From Lysobacter sp. HDW10 (GTDB taxonomy: Bacteria; Pseudomonadota; Gammaproteobacteria; Xanthomonadales; Xanthomonadaceae): a DNA stretch of 64,000 nt. The notes beneath the pieces were generated by a model. That model was not told the DNA's origin. It worked only from the letters and a program-made list of their open reading frames with translations, and did no database searches. The stretch lies in NCBI RefSeq assembly GCF_011300685.1, contig NZ_CP049864.1:508885-572884 (forward strand). The letters are read 5' to 3'. Made by a program: the position numbers and the translations under genes. Shown here in pieces: positions 56,249 to 64,000 of this stretch; positions within the stretch are counted from its first letter, which is position 1; the number at the start of each line of letters is the position of its first letter.

Positions 56249-57613
56249 TCAATACGCAAATTCTTTGAAGACCGGGTCCACCACGCCACCCCAAGGGCCG
56301 TGGAAAAGATCCAACTTGCGCTCAGCTGCAGTCTCGCCGCTTTCGGCGATTTCAATGATGCTTTCCAAGAAGCAGGCTTCATTCATGCCGCAGGTGTTTG
56401 CGCGCGCACGACGCGCCAAACCCGCCGAGGCAATCTTCAATGCTTCGATCGACAGCTCGCGCACAGTCGCGCCACGGAAGGGCAACTTCAAGGCATATTT
56501 CGGCACACCGTCGCGCAAGGCATTGCGCTCTTCCATGCTGAAGTTCTTCACCAGATCCCAAGCGGCATCTAACGCTTCATCGTCATACAACAGGCCGACC
56601 CAGAACGCCGGCAGCGCACATAAGCGACCCCAAGGGCCGCCGTCGGCGCCACGCATTTCCAAATACTTCTTCAAGCGCACTTCCGGAAACGCCGTGGTCA
56701 TGTGGTCGTTCCAATCACGCAAGGTCGGCAGCTCGCCGCGCAATCCGTCCAGTTCGCCCGCTAGGAATTTCTTGAAGGAATGCCCGGCGTAATCCATGTA
56801 CACACCATTGCGATAGGTGAAGTACATCGGCACATCCAACAAATAATCGACGTAGCGTTCGTAACCGAAGCCCTCGTCGAAAACAAAATCGAGCATGCCC
56901 GTGCGGTCACGATCGGTATCGGTCCAAATGTGCGAGCGATAGCTTAAATAGCCATTCGGCTTGCCTTCGGTAAATGGCGAGTCGGCAAATAGTGCCGTTG
57001 CCACCGGCTGCAGTGCAAGTGAGACACGGAACTTCTTGATCATGTCCGCTTCGCTTGCGTAATCCAGATTGACTTGCACGGTGCAGGTGCGCGTCATCAT
57101 GTCGAGACCGAGCTGACCGACCTTCGGCATATATTCGCGCATGATTTTGTAGCGGCCTTTCGGCATCCACGGCATGTCCGCACGTGTCCACTTCGGTTGG
57201 AAACCCATCCCGAGGAATCCAAGCCCGAGGCTGTCGGCCACTTGTCGCACTTCATTCAAATGCGTGCCGACTTCGCGACAGGTCTCGTGTATATCCAGCA
57301 GCGGGGCGCCAGAGAGCTCCAACTGACCTGCGGGCTCCAAGGTCACCGAGGCACCGTCGCGCAAGAGTGCAATGACCTTACCGTCTTCGGCATAGGGCTC
57401 CCAGCCGAAACGGGTTAAACCTTTCAATAGGGCTTCAATGCCGCGCTCGCCTTCAAACGTCGGCGGGCGCAAATCATCCAATCGGAAACCAAACTTCTCG
57501 TGCTCGGTACCAATCCGCCAATCGCTGCGCGGCTTCTCACCAGAGGCGAGGACTTCAACCAATTGCTCACGCCCGGTAATCAGCGTTTCGTTGTGCGCAC
57601 TGGGTCCGGACAT
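56249..57613 (-). CDS. gshA: Glutamate-cysteine ligase, plant-type
   Basis: A 454-residue ligase that joins glutamate and cysteine, the first step of glutathione synthesis. It belongs to the plant/alphaproteobacterial GCS2 type also used by xanthomonads and is unrelated to E. coli GshA. Signatures are WRIGTEHEKFGF near residue 36, GFQPKWTRADMPWMPKGRYK near 155, and TCTVQVNLDYASEADM near 188. The C-terminal half holds GLYDYAGHSFKKFLAGE-like sequence. No gshB was found beside it. The small Cys-tailed protein lies downstream. Confidence 0.93.
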   Translation of the reverse strand: MSGPSAHNETLITGREQLVEVLASGEKPRSDWRIGTEHEKFGFRLDDLRPPTFEGERGIEALLKGLTRFGWEPYAEDGKVIALLRDGASVTLEPAGQLELSGAPLLDIHETCREVGTHLNEVRQVADSLGLGFLGMGFQPKWTRADMPWMPKGRYKIMREYMPKVGQLGLDMMTRTCTVQVNLDYASEADMIKKFRVSLALQPVATALFADSPFTEGKPNGYLSYRSHIWTDTDRDRTGMLDFVFDEGFGYERYVDYLLDVPMYFTYRNGVYMDYAGHSFKKFLAGELDGLRGELPTLRDWNDHMTTAFPEVRLKKYLEMRGADGGPWGRLCALPAFWVGLLYDDEALDAAWDLVKNFSMEERNALRDGVPKYALKLPFRGATVRELSIEALKIASAGLARRARANTCGMNEACFLESIIEIAESGETAAERKLDLFHGPWGGVVDPVFKEFAY

Positions 57614-57642
57614 GCAGCTTCCTTAAAGGTGTCGGGCGAACA

Positions 57643-58254
57643 CTATACGGCGATTCCGAGCCAGCGGCCGAGTACCCCACGTACTTCGTCCACACCCGTC
57701 TTCGCCTCACCTGAAAACACTTGTACGGACACCGAATCACCGTATGTGCGATTGAGCTCACTGCGCACCGCCTGCAAGGTGTTACCGGCGGCGCCGCGCG
57801 ACAACTTGTCTGCTTTGGTGAGCAGACAGTGGGCAGGCAGCTTGTTTTCGACCGCATAGGTCAGCATTTGGTGGTCGTATTCACGCAATGGATGACGAAT
57901 ATCCATCACCACGATCAAACCAGACAGCTGAGATCGGGTTTGAAAATACTGATAAATGAAGGCCTGCCAGTGCGCCTGCATGTCCTTGGGCACCTTCGCG
58001 TAGCCGTAGCCCGGCAGGTCGACCAGATAGATATCCGGGTGCTGGGGCATGTCGAAGAAGACCAACTGCTGGGTGCGGCCAGGCGTCTTTGACACGCGCG
58101 CAAGCGCGTTTTGCTGACAAATGGCGTTCAAGGCACTGGACTTGCCGGCGTTGGAGCGGCCGGCGAACGCCACCTCTTTCAAAGAGGTCGGCGGCAGTTG
58201 GCGCGGGGTATGCGCAGACAGGACATAGCGTGCGCGGGCAAAAGGATTACTCAT
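57643..58254 (-). CDS. engB: Ribosome biogenesis GTPase YsxC/EngB
   Basis: A 203-residue GTPase needed for assembly of the 50S subunit. Motif G1 is AFAGRSNAGKSSALNAI near residue 30, G2 lies in SKTPGRTQQL, G3 is LVDLPGYGYAKVP, and G4 is LLTKADKL. The start at 58,254 gives the family-typical N-terminus MSNPFARARYVLSAHTPRQL; the frame is open further upstream, but that sequence is non-coding leader of the divergent cytochrome gene. The promoters share about 108 bases with cytochrome c4. Confidence 0.95.
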   Translation of the reverse strand: MSNPFARARYVLSAHTPRQLPPTSLKEVAFAGRSNAGKSSALNAICQQNALARVSKTPGRTQQLVFFDMPQHPDIYLVDLPGYGYAKVPKDMQAHWQAFIYQYFQTRSQLSGLIVVMDIRHPLREYDHQMLTYAVENKLPAHCLLTKADKLSRGAAGNTLQAVRSELNRTYGDSVSVQVFSGEAKTGVDEVRGVLGRWLGIAV

Positions 58255-58362
58255 ACGACATAGGATGGCATGCCCGGCCAAGATTGACCCGACGCCGGAT
58301 GAATCCGATAATCTCAGAGTTTGGGGCCGATATGCCCCACGTTCATTTTTTCGGGAGTTCCC

Positions 58363-59298
58363 ATGCGTCACCTTCGCACTTGGAGTGTTGCCGGCATCGC
58401 CGCGCTGGCTTTGGCTGGCTACGCCGTCGCGCAAAATGCGCCGGCCACCGCCGAAGCTGCAGCGCCTGCCGCTGAAGCGGCACCTGCTGACACCACGGCC
58501 GCTGCAACCCCGGTTGCGGGTCCTGATCCGAAGGCGCTTGAAGCCCTCGACGCCACCCATTGGGGCGACGCCAAGGCCGGTGCCGCGAAAGCCGGTGCGT
58601 GTGCTGCTTGCCACGGCCTTGACGGCAATGGCACCAATGCTGCGCTGTATCCGCGCCTCGCAGGCCTCGGGGAGCGCTACATCGCGCGCCAATTGGCGAT
58701 GTTTAAATCGGGTCATCGCACCACCGGCAATGCCGGCTTGATGATTCCGTATGCGACTGCATTGAGTGCACAAGACATGCGTGATGTCGGCGCCTACTAC
58801 GCGACCCAATCATCGGGTGCTGGCGTGGCCGATGAAACCGAAGTCACCGACGAAAAGAGCCCCTACAAGGGCATGAAGTTCTATGAAATCGGTCAGCAGC
58901 TCTACCTGCGTGGCGACGCCAAGCGCGGCATCGTCGCGTGTATGGCTTGTCACGGTCCGGACGGCAAAGGCAATCCGGGTCCGGCGTATCCGCACATCAG
59001 CGGTCAACAAGATTGGTACGTCAGCCGTCGTTTGACCGAATACCGTGATCTTGAAAGCACCGTGAAGGGCGACAAGCTGCATGAAGTCATGGCGATGGAA
59101 GCCAAGACCTTGACCGACGAAGAAATCAAAGCGCTCGGCTCCTACGTGCAAGGCTTGCACGAACGTTCCGAAGAGGCCGACGGTGATCGCGTCGCCAAGT
59201 TCATGGCCTTGCCGGCCGCAGAACCGGCACCGGCGCCCGCGGCTGCCCCCGCAAGCGCTGAACCGGCCGCAGCAGAAGCGGCACCTGCTGCGCACTGA
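58363..59298 (+). CDS. Dihaem cytochrome c4
   Basis: A 311-residue periplasmic dihaem cytochrome that passes electrons to terminal oxidases. The signal peptide covers residues 1-23 (MRHLRTWSVAGIAALALAGY). An Ala-rich stretch (about 24-65) precedes the first haem motif CAACH near residue 80; the second, CMACH, is near 193. Conserved Met ligands are expected in each half. The C-terminus has a further Ala/Pro-rich tail (about 280-311). Both low-complexity extensions are longer than in classical c4. It is followed by a terminator and two DsbA genes. Confidence 0.92.
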   Translation: MRHLRTWSVAGIAALALAGYAVAQNAPATAEAAAPAAEAAPADTTAAATPVAGPDPKALEALDATHWGDAKAGAAKAGACAACHGLDGNGTNAALYPRLAGLGERYIARQLAMFKSGHRTTGNAGLMIPYATALSAQDMRDVGAYYATQSSGAGVADETEVTDEKSPYKGMKFYEIGQQLYLRGDAKRGIVACMACHGPDGKGNPGPAYPHISGQQDWYVSRRLTEYRDLESTVKGDKLHEVMAMEAKTLTDEEIKALGSYVQGLHERSEEADGDRVAKFMALPAAEPAPAPAAAPASAEPAAAEAAPAAH

Positions 59299-59324
59299 TC
59301 CTTCGATTCAGTTGCAAGATCACG

Positions 59325-59360
59325 ACGCCGGTTCATGATTGGGCCGGCGTTTTTATTTTT
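59325..59360 (+). terminator. Rho-independent terminator after cytochrome c4
   Basis: The stem ACGCCGG/CCGGCGT with a 12-base loop is followed by TTTTATTTTT. It ends just before the ribosome-binding site of the first dsbA gene. Confidence 0.85.
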
Positions 59361-59375
59361 CGGAGCAGAACACCC

Positions 59376-60014
59376 ATGCATCGCCTTCTGAAGCTCTTGT
59401 TAGTCACCACCCTCGCCCTGTTCGCAATGCCGGTATTTGCCGCTGACAGGCCGATCGAAGCCGGCGTCGACTATGTCGAGATGCCTAATGGGAAACCGTG
59501 GCAACCGCTGGCGGGCAAAGTTGAAGTGGTTGAAGTCTTTTCATACAGCTGCCCGCACTGCGCGCACTTCCAGCCTGCGTTCGCGGCCTGGAAAGCCAAA
59601 GTTCCGAAGAACGTGCGCGTCACCTATGTGCCCGCCGCATTCAATCTGGATGACCCCAATGGTCTCGCCTACTTTGCCGGCCTGCGCAAGAACATCATTG
59701 CGCGCGCCCACGACGGCCTGTTCAAGTCGATCCACGAAAAAGGGGATTTCCCGATCAATGCATCGATCGACGAATATGCCGCCTACCTCAGTGCGTTCGG
59801 TCCTGATCGTGAAGAACTCGCCAAGTTGATGCGCAGCAAGGAAGTGCTCGCGGACATGCAGCGCGCGCGCAATTTTGAGATTGCAGCTGAAGTCGGTGGC
59901 ACGCCCACCTTGGTCGTCAATGGTCGCTATCGCGTACTCGGACAAAGCGTTGACGATCAATTTCGTATCGTGAACCAATTGATCCAGAAGTTGTCTGCAA
60001 CTACACCTCGTTGA
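59376..60014 (+). CDS. dsbA: Thiol:disulfide interchange protein DsbA
   Basis: A 212-residue periplasmic oxidase that forms disulfide bonds in exported proteins. The signal peptide is MHRLLKLLLVTTLALFAMPV, cut after FAA. The thioredoxin-type active site CPHC (residues 59 and 62) lies in VFSYSCPHCAHFQPAF, and the cis-Pro loop is VGGTPTLVVNGRYRV near residue 175. The next gene, 18 bases on, encodes a second DsbA-like protein, probably co-transcribed. A helical insertion domain between these motifs is of normal size. Confidence 0.93.
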   Translation: MHRLLKLLLVTTLALFAMPVFAADRPIEAGVDYVEMPNGKPWQPLAGKVEVVEVFSYSCPHCAHFQPAFAAWKAKVPKNVRVTYVPAAFNLDDPNGLAYFAGLRKNIIARAHDGLFKSIHEKGDFPINASIDEYAAYLSAFGPDREELAKLMRSKEVLADMQRARNFEIAAEVGGTPTLVVNGRYRVLGQSVDDQFRIVNQLIQKLSATTPR

Positions 60015-60032
60015 AATCAACCCGGAGTTTTC

Positions 60033-60812
60033 ATGTCCTCTCTTATCAAACCGCTGTTGTTGGCAGCCACCCTGGCCCTAGGCCTGACCGCCTGTAACAA
60101 AGACACCACAAGCACACCTGCTGCAGGTGCCACCGACACGCCAGCCGCTGCCAGCGCGCCCTCCGCTGAAACGCCGATGGATCCGCAGATCGCTGCGCAA
60201 GCGCAAGCCGCAGCAAAAGTCATCATGGAACAAGTGCAAACGGGCCCGGCGCCGGTCGAAGGCAATGACTATGTGGTGATCAAGGATGGTTCGCCTTGGC
60301 AACCTTTGACCAATGGTGAAACCGGCGAAATCGCTGAAGTCTTTGCGTACTGGTGCCCGCACTGTGCGGAATTCCAACCATTGGTGGACGCATGGAAGCC
60401 CTTGCTGCCGAAGACCGTTCGTTTTGCAGCCCTTCCGATGTCCGGCGGCGACAATGATTCGATGGCCAGCGTTTTCTTCGCGGCGGAAATGACCAATCAA
60501 TTGCCGAAGGTGCACGACCGCATGTTCAATGCGATCCATATCGACCGCGTGCTGAAGCCCAATGCTTCGCGCCAAGACGTGTTGGCCTTCCTTGCAAGTC
60601 ACGGTGTGGATGCCAAAGCAATGGCTGGCGCAATGGATAGCTTTGCGATGAAGGGCCGCCTGAACCAAGCCGTGCAATTTGCGCGTCGCAGCGAAGTGGC
60701 AGGCACGCCGACGCTGATCGTCAATGGCAAGTACCGCGTGCTGGGAAGGACGCAAGAAGACATGCTGCGCATCGCAACGGCACTCGTATTGAAGGACAAT
60801 GCCGCACAGTGA
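60033..60812 (+). CDS. DsbA-like lipoprotein
   Basis: A 259-residue DsbA paralogue. The N-terminus carries a lipobox, LALGLTACN near residue 17-22, so the protein should be lipid-anchored instead of soluble. A linker of about 40 Ala/Pro/Thr residues follows. The active site CPHC (residues 108 and 111) is in VFAYWCPHCAEFQPLV, and the cis-Pro loop reads SEVAGTPTLIVNGKYRVLG. It follows dsbA by 18 bases, suggesting two oxidases with different location or substrates. The last bases overlap the start of the next gene by 14. Confidence 0.9.
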   Translation: MSSLIKPLLLAATLALGLTACNKDTTSTPAAGATDTPAAASAPSAETPMDPQIAAQAQAAAKVIMEQVQTGPAPVEGNDYVVIKDGSPWQPLTNGETGEIAEVFAYWCPHCAEFQPLVDAWKPLLPKTVRFAALPMSGGDNDSMASVFFAAEMTNQLPKVHDRMFNAIHIDRVLKPNASRQDVLAFLASHGVDAKAMAGAMDSFAMKGRLNQAVQFARRSEVAGTPTLIVNGKYRVLGRTQEDMLRIATALVLKDNAAQ

Positions 60813-61611
60813 CGGCCAAGCACCCGGGCGCCGCAGCTTGCGGCTCCTGAGTGCAAATATTCAAGCGGGATCCAGCACGCGCCGCTATAGCGATTACGCG
60901 ACGCGCAGCTGGTCCCATGTACTGCCGCTTGGCGGCAAACGCACTGCATTGGACGCCATTGCGGATTTAGCAGGCGCCTATGACATTGTCGGCTTGCAAG
61001 AAGCCGATCCTGGCAGCATGCGTTCCGGCTTCACCAATCAAACGCATTATCTGGCCAACCGTGCCGGCTTCGCCTATTGGACGCATCAAACCAACCGAAG
61101 TGTCGGTGGCTTGGCCTCAAGCGCCAACGGCTTGTTGAGCCAACTCCCGCCTGTCGAAGTGAAAGACCATTCCCTGCCCGGCCGCGTCAAAGGCCGCGGC
61201 GTATTGGTGGCGAAGTTTGGCGAGGGCGAAGAAGGGCTTACGGTCGCGATCGCGCATTTGTCATTGGGCGCGAGCTCGCGGCTTGCGCAGCTGACTTTTA
61301 TCTCTGAGCTGTTATCGAACGCAAAACATGCGGTGCTGATGGGCGACTTCAATTGCACCATTGCACAACCTGAAATGGCGGTGCTGTTCAATCGCACGCG
61401 CCTGCAGCCACCGCATTGCCAAGTGAATACATTTCCAAGCTGGTCACCGAACCGCGCGATCGATCATATTTTGATGACCGACAGTCTCAAGGTGTCGAAA
61501 CTGGAAGCATTTAAGGCTGCATTTTCCGACCATTTGGCTTTGTCAGCAGAATTTGACGTACCGGCGCACGCATTCACTGTGCAACACGCGAACGCACAAG
61601 ACCCAAGCTGA
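60799..61611 (+). CDS. Endonuclease/exonuclease/phosphatase family protein
   Basis: A 270-residue protein of the EEP (DNase I-like) fold. The family motifs are RLLSANIQAGSS near residue 15, IVGLQEADPGSMRSG near 64 with the metal-binding Glu, MGDFNCT near 181, and AIDHILMTDSLKVS and FSDHLALSAEF at the end with catalytic Asp/His. No signal peptide is visible. The actual substrate (nucleic acid or phospholipid head group) cannot be decided. Its start overlaps the dsbA-like gene by 14 bases. Confidence 0.88.
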   Translation: MPHSDGQAPGRRSLRLLSANIQAGSSTRRYSDYATRSWSHVLPLGGKRTALDAIADLAGAYDIVGLQEADPGSMRSGFTNQTHYLANRAGFAYWTHQTNRSVGGLASSANGLLSQLPPVEVKDHSLPGRVKGRGVLVAKFGEGEEGLTVAIAHLSLGASSRLAQLTFISELLSNAKHAVLMGDFNCTIAQPEMAVLFNRTRLQPPHCQVNTFPSWSPNRAIDHILMTDSLKVSKLEAFKAAFSDHLALSAEFDVPAHAFTVQHANAQDPS

Positions 61612-61666
61612 ATCCGAACCTCTGCAATTCGCCGAGTGGATAGGCGGCCTCGGCTATAGTCTTTGC

Positions 61667-63682
61667 ATGACTCTTCAAAAATCCATCCAGCTGGGATTGG
61701 TGGCATTGACCCTCGCCGCCTGCTCGCCGCGTGGGCACGCGCAACCGCCGCAAGTCGCCGTCAAAGATCCCGCGCTCAACGTTTACCCCGTTCAAGCCGC
61801 AGATCCGGATGCCGCACTGAGCGCCTCTGATCTCGCGATGAAAAACGCATTGATCGATGCCGAACGCGGCACCTTGAGCGCCGAACAGAAAGCCGCTTTG
61901 GCACATCACCCGTTGGCCAGTTGGCTCGAGTATGCCGAGCTGCGGCGCGCGCTGGACACACTCACGCTGAGCCAAGGCAGTGCGTTTTTGCAACGCCATC
62001 CGAAGGATGCTGTCGGTAGAACCTTCAGCACGTTTTGGTTGCCAACCCTCTCCCGGCGTGTGCAATGGAACGAGCTCGCACGCCTCGCAGATCTCAATGC
62101 CAAGTCGGACAACGAACGTTGTTTAGCTGCCTTCGCACGCGCAATGGGTGGTTCGAAAGACACACAATGGGCCGAGGCACTACGCCCCATGTACAGCAAG
62201 GGCCAACCGTTTTCCGAAACGTGCATGCCGGTGATGCAACAGCTTGAATCGCGCGGCTTGGTTGACAACGCGCAACGCTGGCAACGCATCGACAGCGCGA
62301 TTGATGGCAACGAACCGAACGTGATTCGTGAGACCGCACGCGGTTTGCCGGTTGAAGAAGCCGCCATTGCGAACGCCTATGCGAGCTTCATGACCACGGT
62401 GCAAGACACAGCAATGAACTGGCCGAAAGATGCACGCAGCCGAAAGGTCATCACCGCCGGCTTGGTGCGTTTGGCGAAATCGAGCCCTGAAACGGCAGAG
62501 ATGACGCTGCCACGATACGTCGAAGCCTTCGGTCTGAATGATGCGGAACGCGGCAAAGTATTGAATGAAATTGCAGTGCAATCGGCCGTGTCATACGAAC
62601 CCGAAGCATTGCGACGCTTGAATGCGGTGCCAACGATCGCCTACGACGAGCGCTTCAATGAAGTCCGTGTGCGAGAAGCGATGGCGCGTTCTGACTGGCG
62701 CGGAGCGCGTGCCGCGATTCGTGCCATGCCGGCCGAACAACGTGATAGCGCACGCTGGTATTACTTCGATGCACGCTTCAGCGAGTTGATCGGTGATGCC
62801 GCCGGTGCGCGTGAGAACTATCGCAAGGCCGCACAGAAATCGGAATTCCATGGCTATTTGGCGGCCGATCGATTGCAGGCACCTTATGCACTGTGCGAGT
62901 ATGCGCCCGTGTTGCCCGTCGCTTCGGTCCGTAGCAATGCAGGCTTGCAACGCGCGATGGCACTTCGCCGCATCGGTCGCAAAGAATGGGCCGCGAAAGA
63001 ATGGGCAGATGCGGTTGCGCCGATGACGCGTGAACAACGTTTTGCCGCCATCGAGATCGCCCAGAAGGATGGATGGTTTGACCGCGGCGTGTATGGCTTC
63101 AACTTGAAGGATCCGGAAGAAGCACGTTTGTATCGCTTGCGATTCCCGATCTATCACACCGAAACCATCACACGCGAAGCGAGTAAGAACGCGCTCGATC
63201 CGGCCTGGGTAGCTGCTGAAATCCGCGCGGAAAGTTTGTTTGACCCGACGGTGAAATCACCCGCCGGTGCAATCGGCCTGATGCAGTTGATGCCAGCGAC
63301 CGGGATGGCGACGGCAAATCGACTCGGCGTGCCCTACGCCAGCAGCCAGACTTTGTATGACCCTGATATCAACATCACCTTAGGCACCGCGTACTTGCGC
63401 GAGATGTGGAACAAGTACGGGCAGTTGCCCTATGCCATCGCAGCCTACAACGCGGGCCCGGGTCCCGTCGCACGCTGGACATCGCAACGCGGCAGCTTTG
63501 ATCCTGACATGTGGATTGAAACCATCAGCTACAAAGAGACCCGTGAATATGTCCCGCGCGTGTTGGCGTTTAGCGTGTTGTATGACTGGCGTATGCGAGG
63601 GGATGCCTTGCGATTGACCGATCGCATCGCCGGCCGCATGACCGGCCAACGCACGCGATTCACCTGCCCGGCGCCGCACTGA
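61667..63682 (+). CDS. slt: Soluble lytic transglycosylase (Slt70-like)
   Basis: A 671-residue lytic murein transglycosylase that cleaves peptidoglycan strands to 1,6-anhydromuramyl products. The lipobox [13 protein letters not shown] start ([13 protein letters not shown]) implies a lipoprotein, whereas E. coli Slt70 is soluble. A superhelical U-domain covers about 50-450. The catalytic domain has [20 protein letters not shown] with the catalytic Glu near residue 521, [10 protein letters not shown], and [15 protein letters not shown]. The start at 61,667 is preferred because it begins the signal peptide; the open frame starts earlier (61,553) within the end of the previous gene. Confidence 0.93.
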   Translation: MTLQKSIQLGLVALTLAACSPRGHAQPPQVAVKDPALNVYPVQAADPDAALSASDLAMKNALIDAERGTLSAEQKAALAHHPLASWLEYAELRRALDTLTLSQGSAFLQRHPKDAVGRTFSTFWLPTLSRRVQWNELARLADLNAKSDNERCLAAFARAMGGSKDTQWAEALRPMYSKGQPFSETCMPVMQQLESRGLVDNAQRWQRIDSAIDGNEPNVIRETARGLPVEEAAIANAYASFMTTVQDTAMNWPKDARSRKVITAGLVRLAKSSPETAEMTLPRYVEAFGLNDAERGKVLNEIAVQSAVSYEPEALRRLNAVPTIAYDERFNEVRVREAMARSDWRGARAAIRAMPAEQRDSARWYYFDARFSELIGDAAGARENYRKAAQKSEFHGYLAADRLQAPYALCEYAPVLPVASVRSNAGLQRAMALRRIGRKEWAAKEWADAVAPMTREQRFAAIEIAQKDGWFDRGVYGFNLKDPEEARLYRLRFPIYHTETITREASKNALDPAWVAAEIRAESLFDPTVKSPAGAIGLMQLMPATGMATANRLGVPYASSQTLYDPDINITLGTAYLREMWNKYGQLPYAIAAYNAGPGPVARWTSQRGSFDPDMWIETISYKETREYVPRVLAFSVLYDWRMRGDALRLTDRIAGRMTGQRTRFTCPAPH

Positions 63683-63695
63683 GGGCATCTCTCAA

Positions 63696-64000
63696 GTGCA
63701 GACCTTTTTAGTCGGTGGCGCCGTACGCGATGCTTTGCTTGGCATCAGCCACGCACAGAGTGATCACGACTTTGTCGTGGTTGGCGCGACGGTCGAAGCC
63801 ATGCTTGCACAAGGCTTCAAACAAGTGGGTCGGGATTTCCCGGTGTTCTTGCATCCGCACACGCAGGAAGAGCACGCCTTGGCGCGCACCGAGCGCAAAT
63901 CCGGCAAGGGCTACACCGGCTTCACGGTGCATGCGTCACCTGAAATCACGCTCGAACAAGATTTGGAACGTCGAGATTTCACGATCAATGCCATCGCACA
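63696..64000 (+). CDS. cca: CCA-adding tRNA nucleotidyltransferase, 5' part
   Basis: The first 101 codons of a CCA-adding enzyme, cut by the right edge. The start is GTG 63,696 with GAGGG about nine bases upstream; no ATG precedes it in frame. The N-terminus reads [20 protein letters not shown], with GGAVRD as the nucleotide-binding loop, then [15 protein letters not shown] with the two metal-binding Asp residues, and [20 protein letters not shown] followed by [11 protein letters not shown]. These match class II bacterial Cca. It follows slt by 13 bases, so the two may be co-transcribed. Confidence 0.9.
   Translation, partial: MQTFLVGGAVRDALLGISHAQSDHDFVVVGATVEAMLAQGFKQVGRDFPVFLHPHTQEEHALARTERKSGKGYTGFTVHASPEITLEQDLERRDFTINAIA

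Noticed and set aside
58255..58809. N-terminal extension of engB
   Set aside because: The open frame continues upstream, but the sequence is Arg/Gly-rich and antisense to cytochrome c4; EngB proteins start at the chosen site.

Overview
The window reads as a stretch of chromosome from a gammaproteobacterium of the Xanthomonadaceae (Lysobacterales) type. This is inferred from the content: a plant-type glutamate-cysteine ligase, a dihydrolipoyl dehydrogenase carrying its own lipoyl domain beside a separate E2 gene, tandem DsbA proteins beside cytochrome c4 and engB, and a complete atpIBEFHAGDC operon followed by glmU and glmS. No rRNA, tRNA or CRISPR array was seen, and genus cannot be fixed from this sequence alone.

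Region 1, about 1-18,640, is a mobile defence island. It opens with the 3' part of a P4-type tyrosine integrase that runs off the left edge. An unrecognised gene, a YagK/YfjJ (inovirus Gp2-like) HUH protein and an AlpA regulator follow. The cargo is a complete type I restriction-modification operon (hsdM-hsdS-hsdR), a convergent EVE-HNH nuclease that probably cuts modified DNA, and an IetAS pair (AAA+ ATPase plus subtilisin-like protease) transcribed rightward. Between the nuclease and IetAS lies a leftward module resembling ICE remnants: RadC-type JAB protein, a 31-residue peptide, a recombination-directionality-factor-like protein with an apparent C-terminal frameshift, a YqaJ exonuclease and three very small ORFs. 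An AT-rich patch and a strong terminator near 18,510-18,640 mark the likely right edge; no attachment repeat could be identified.

Region 2, 18,741-31,107, holds dispersed housekeeping and accessory genes: an Ada-like methyltransferase lacking the N-terminal domain, an FMN reductase, a three-gene type I secretion system, galU, queD, a phasin, bioD, fRMsr (msrC), a POT peptide transporter, and an operon of two related membrane proteins with an XRE regulator behind a palindromic operator.

Region 3, 31,127-47,507, is almost wholly leftward: a DUF2939-DUF1311 protein, glmS, glmU, the F1Fo ATP synthase operon with its terminator, then lpd, mscS and aceF (pyruvate dehydrogenase E3, a mechanosensitive channel and E2). 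A rightward gtrA-like gene sits between glmU and the atp operon.

Region 4, 47,720-64,000, starts with an 890-residue fusion of an FAD/NAD(P)-binding domain and a TPR domain. It continues with yajQ, a DUF1415 gene, rsuA, an rsmC-like methyltransferase, an M23 peptidase, an L,D-transpeptidase, small conserved genes, gshA, engB, cytochrome c4, two dsbA genes, an EEP-family hydrolase, slt and the first 100 codons of cca with a GTG start. The themes are envelope and peptidoglycan maintenance, periplasmic redox, and RNA modification.
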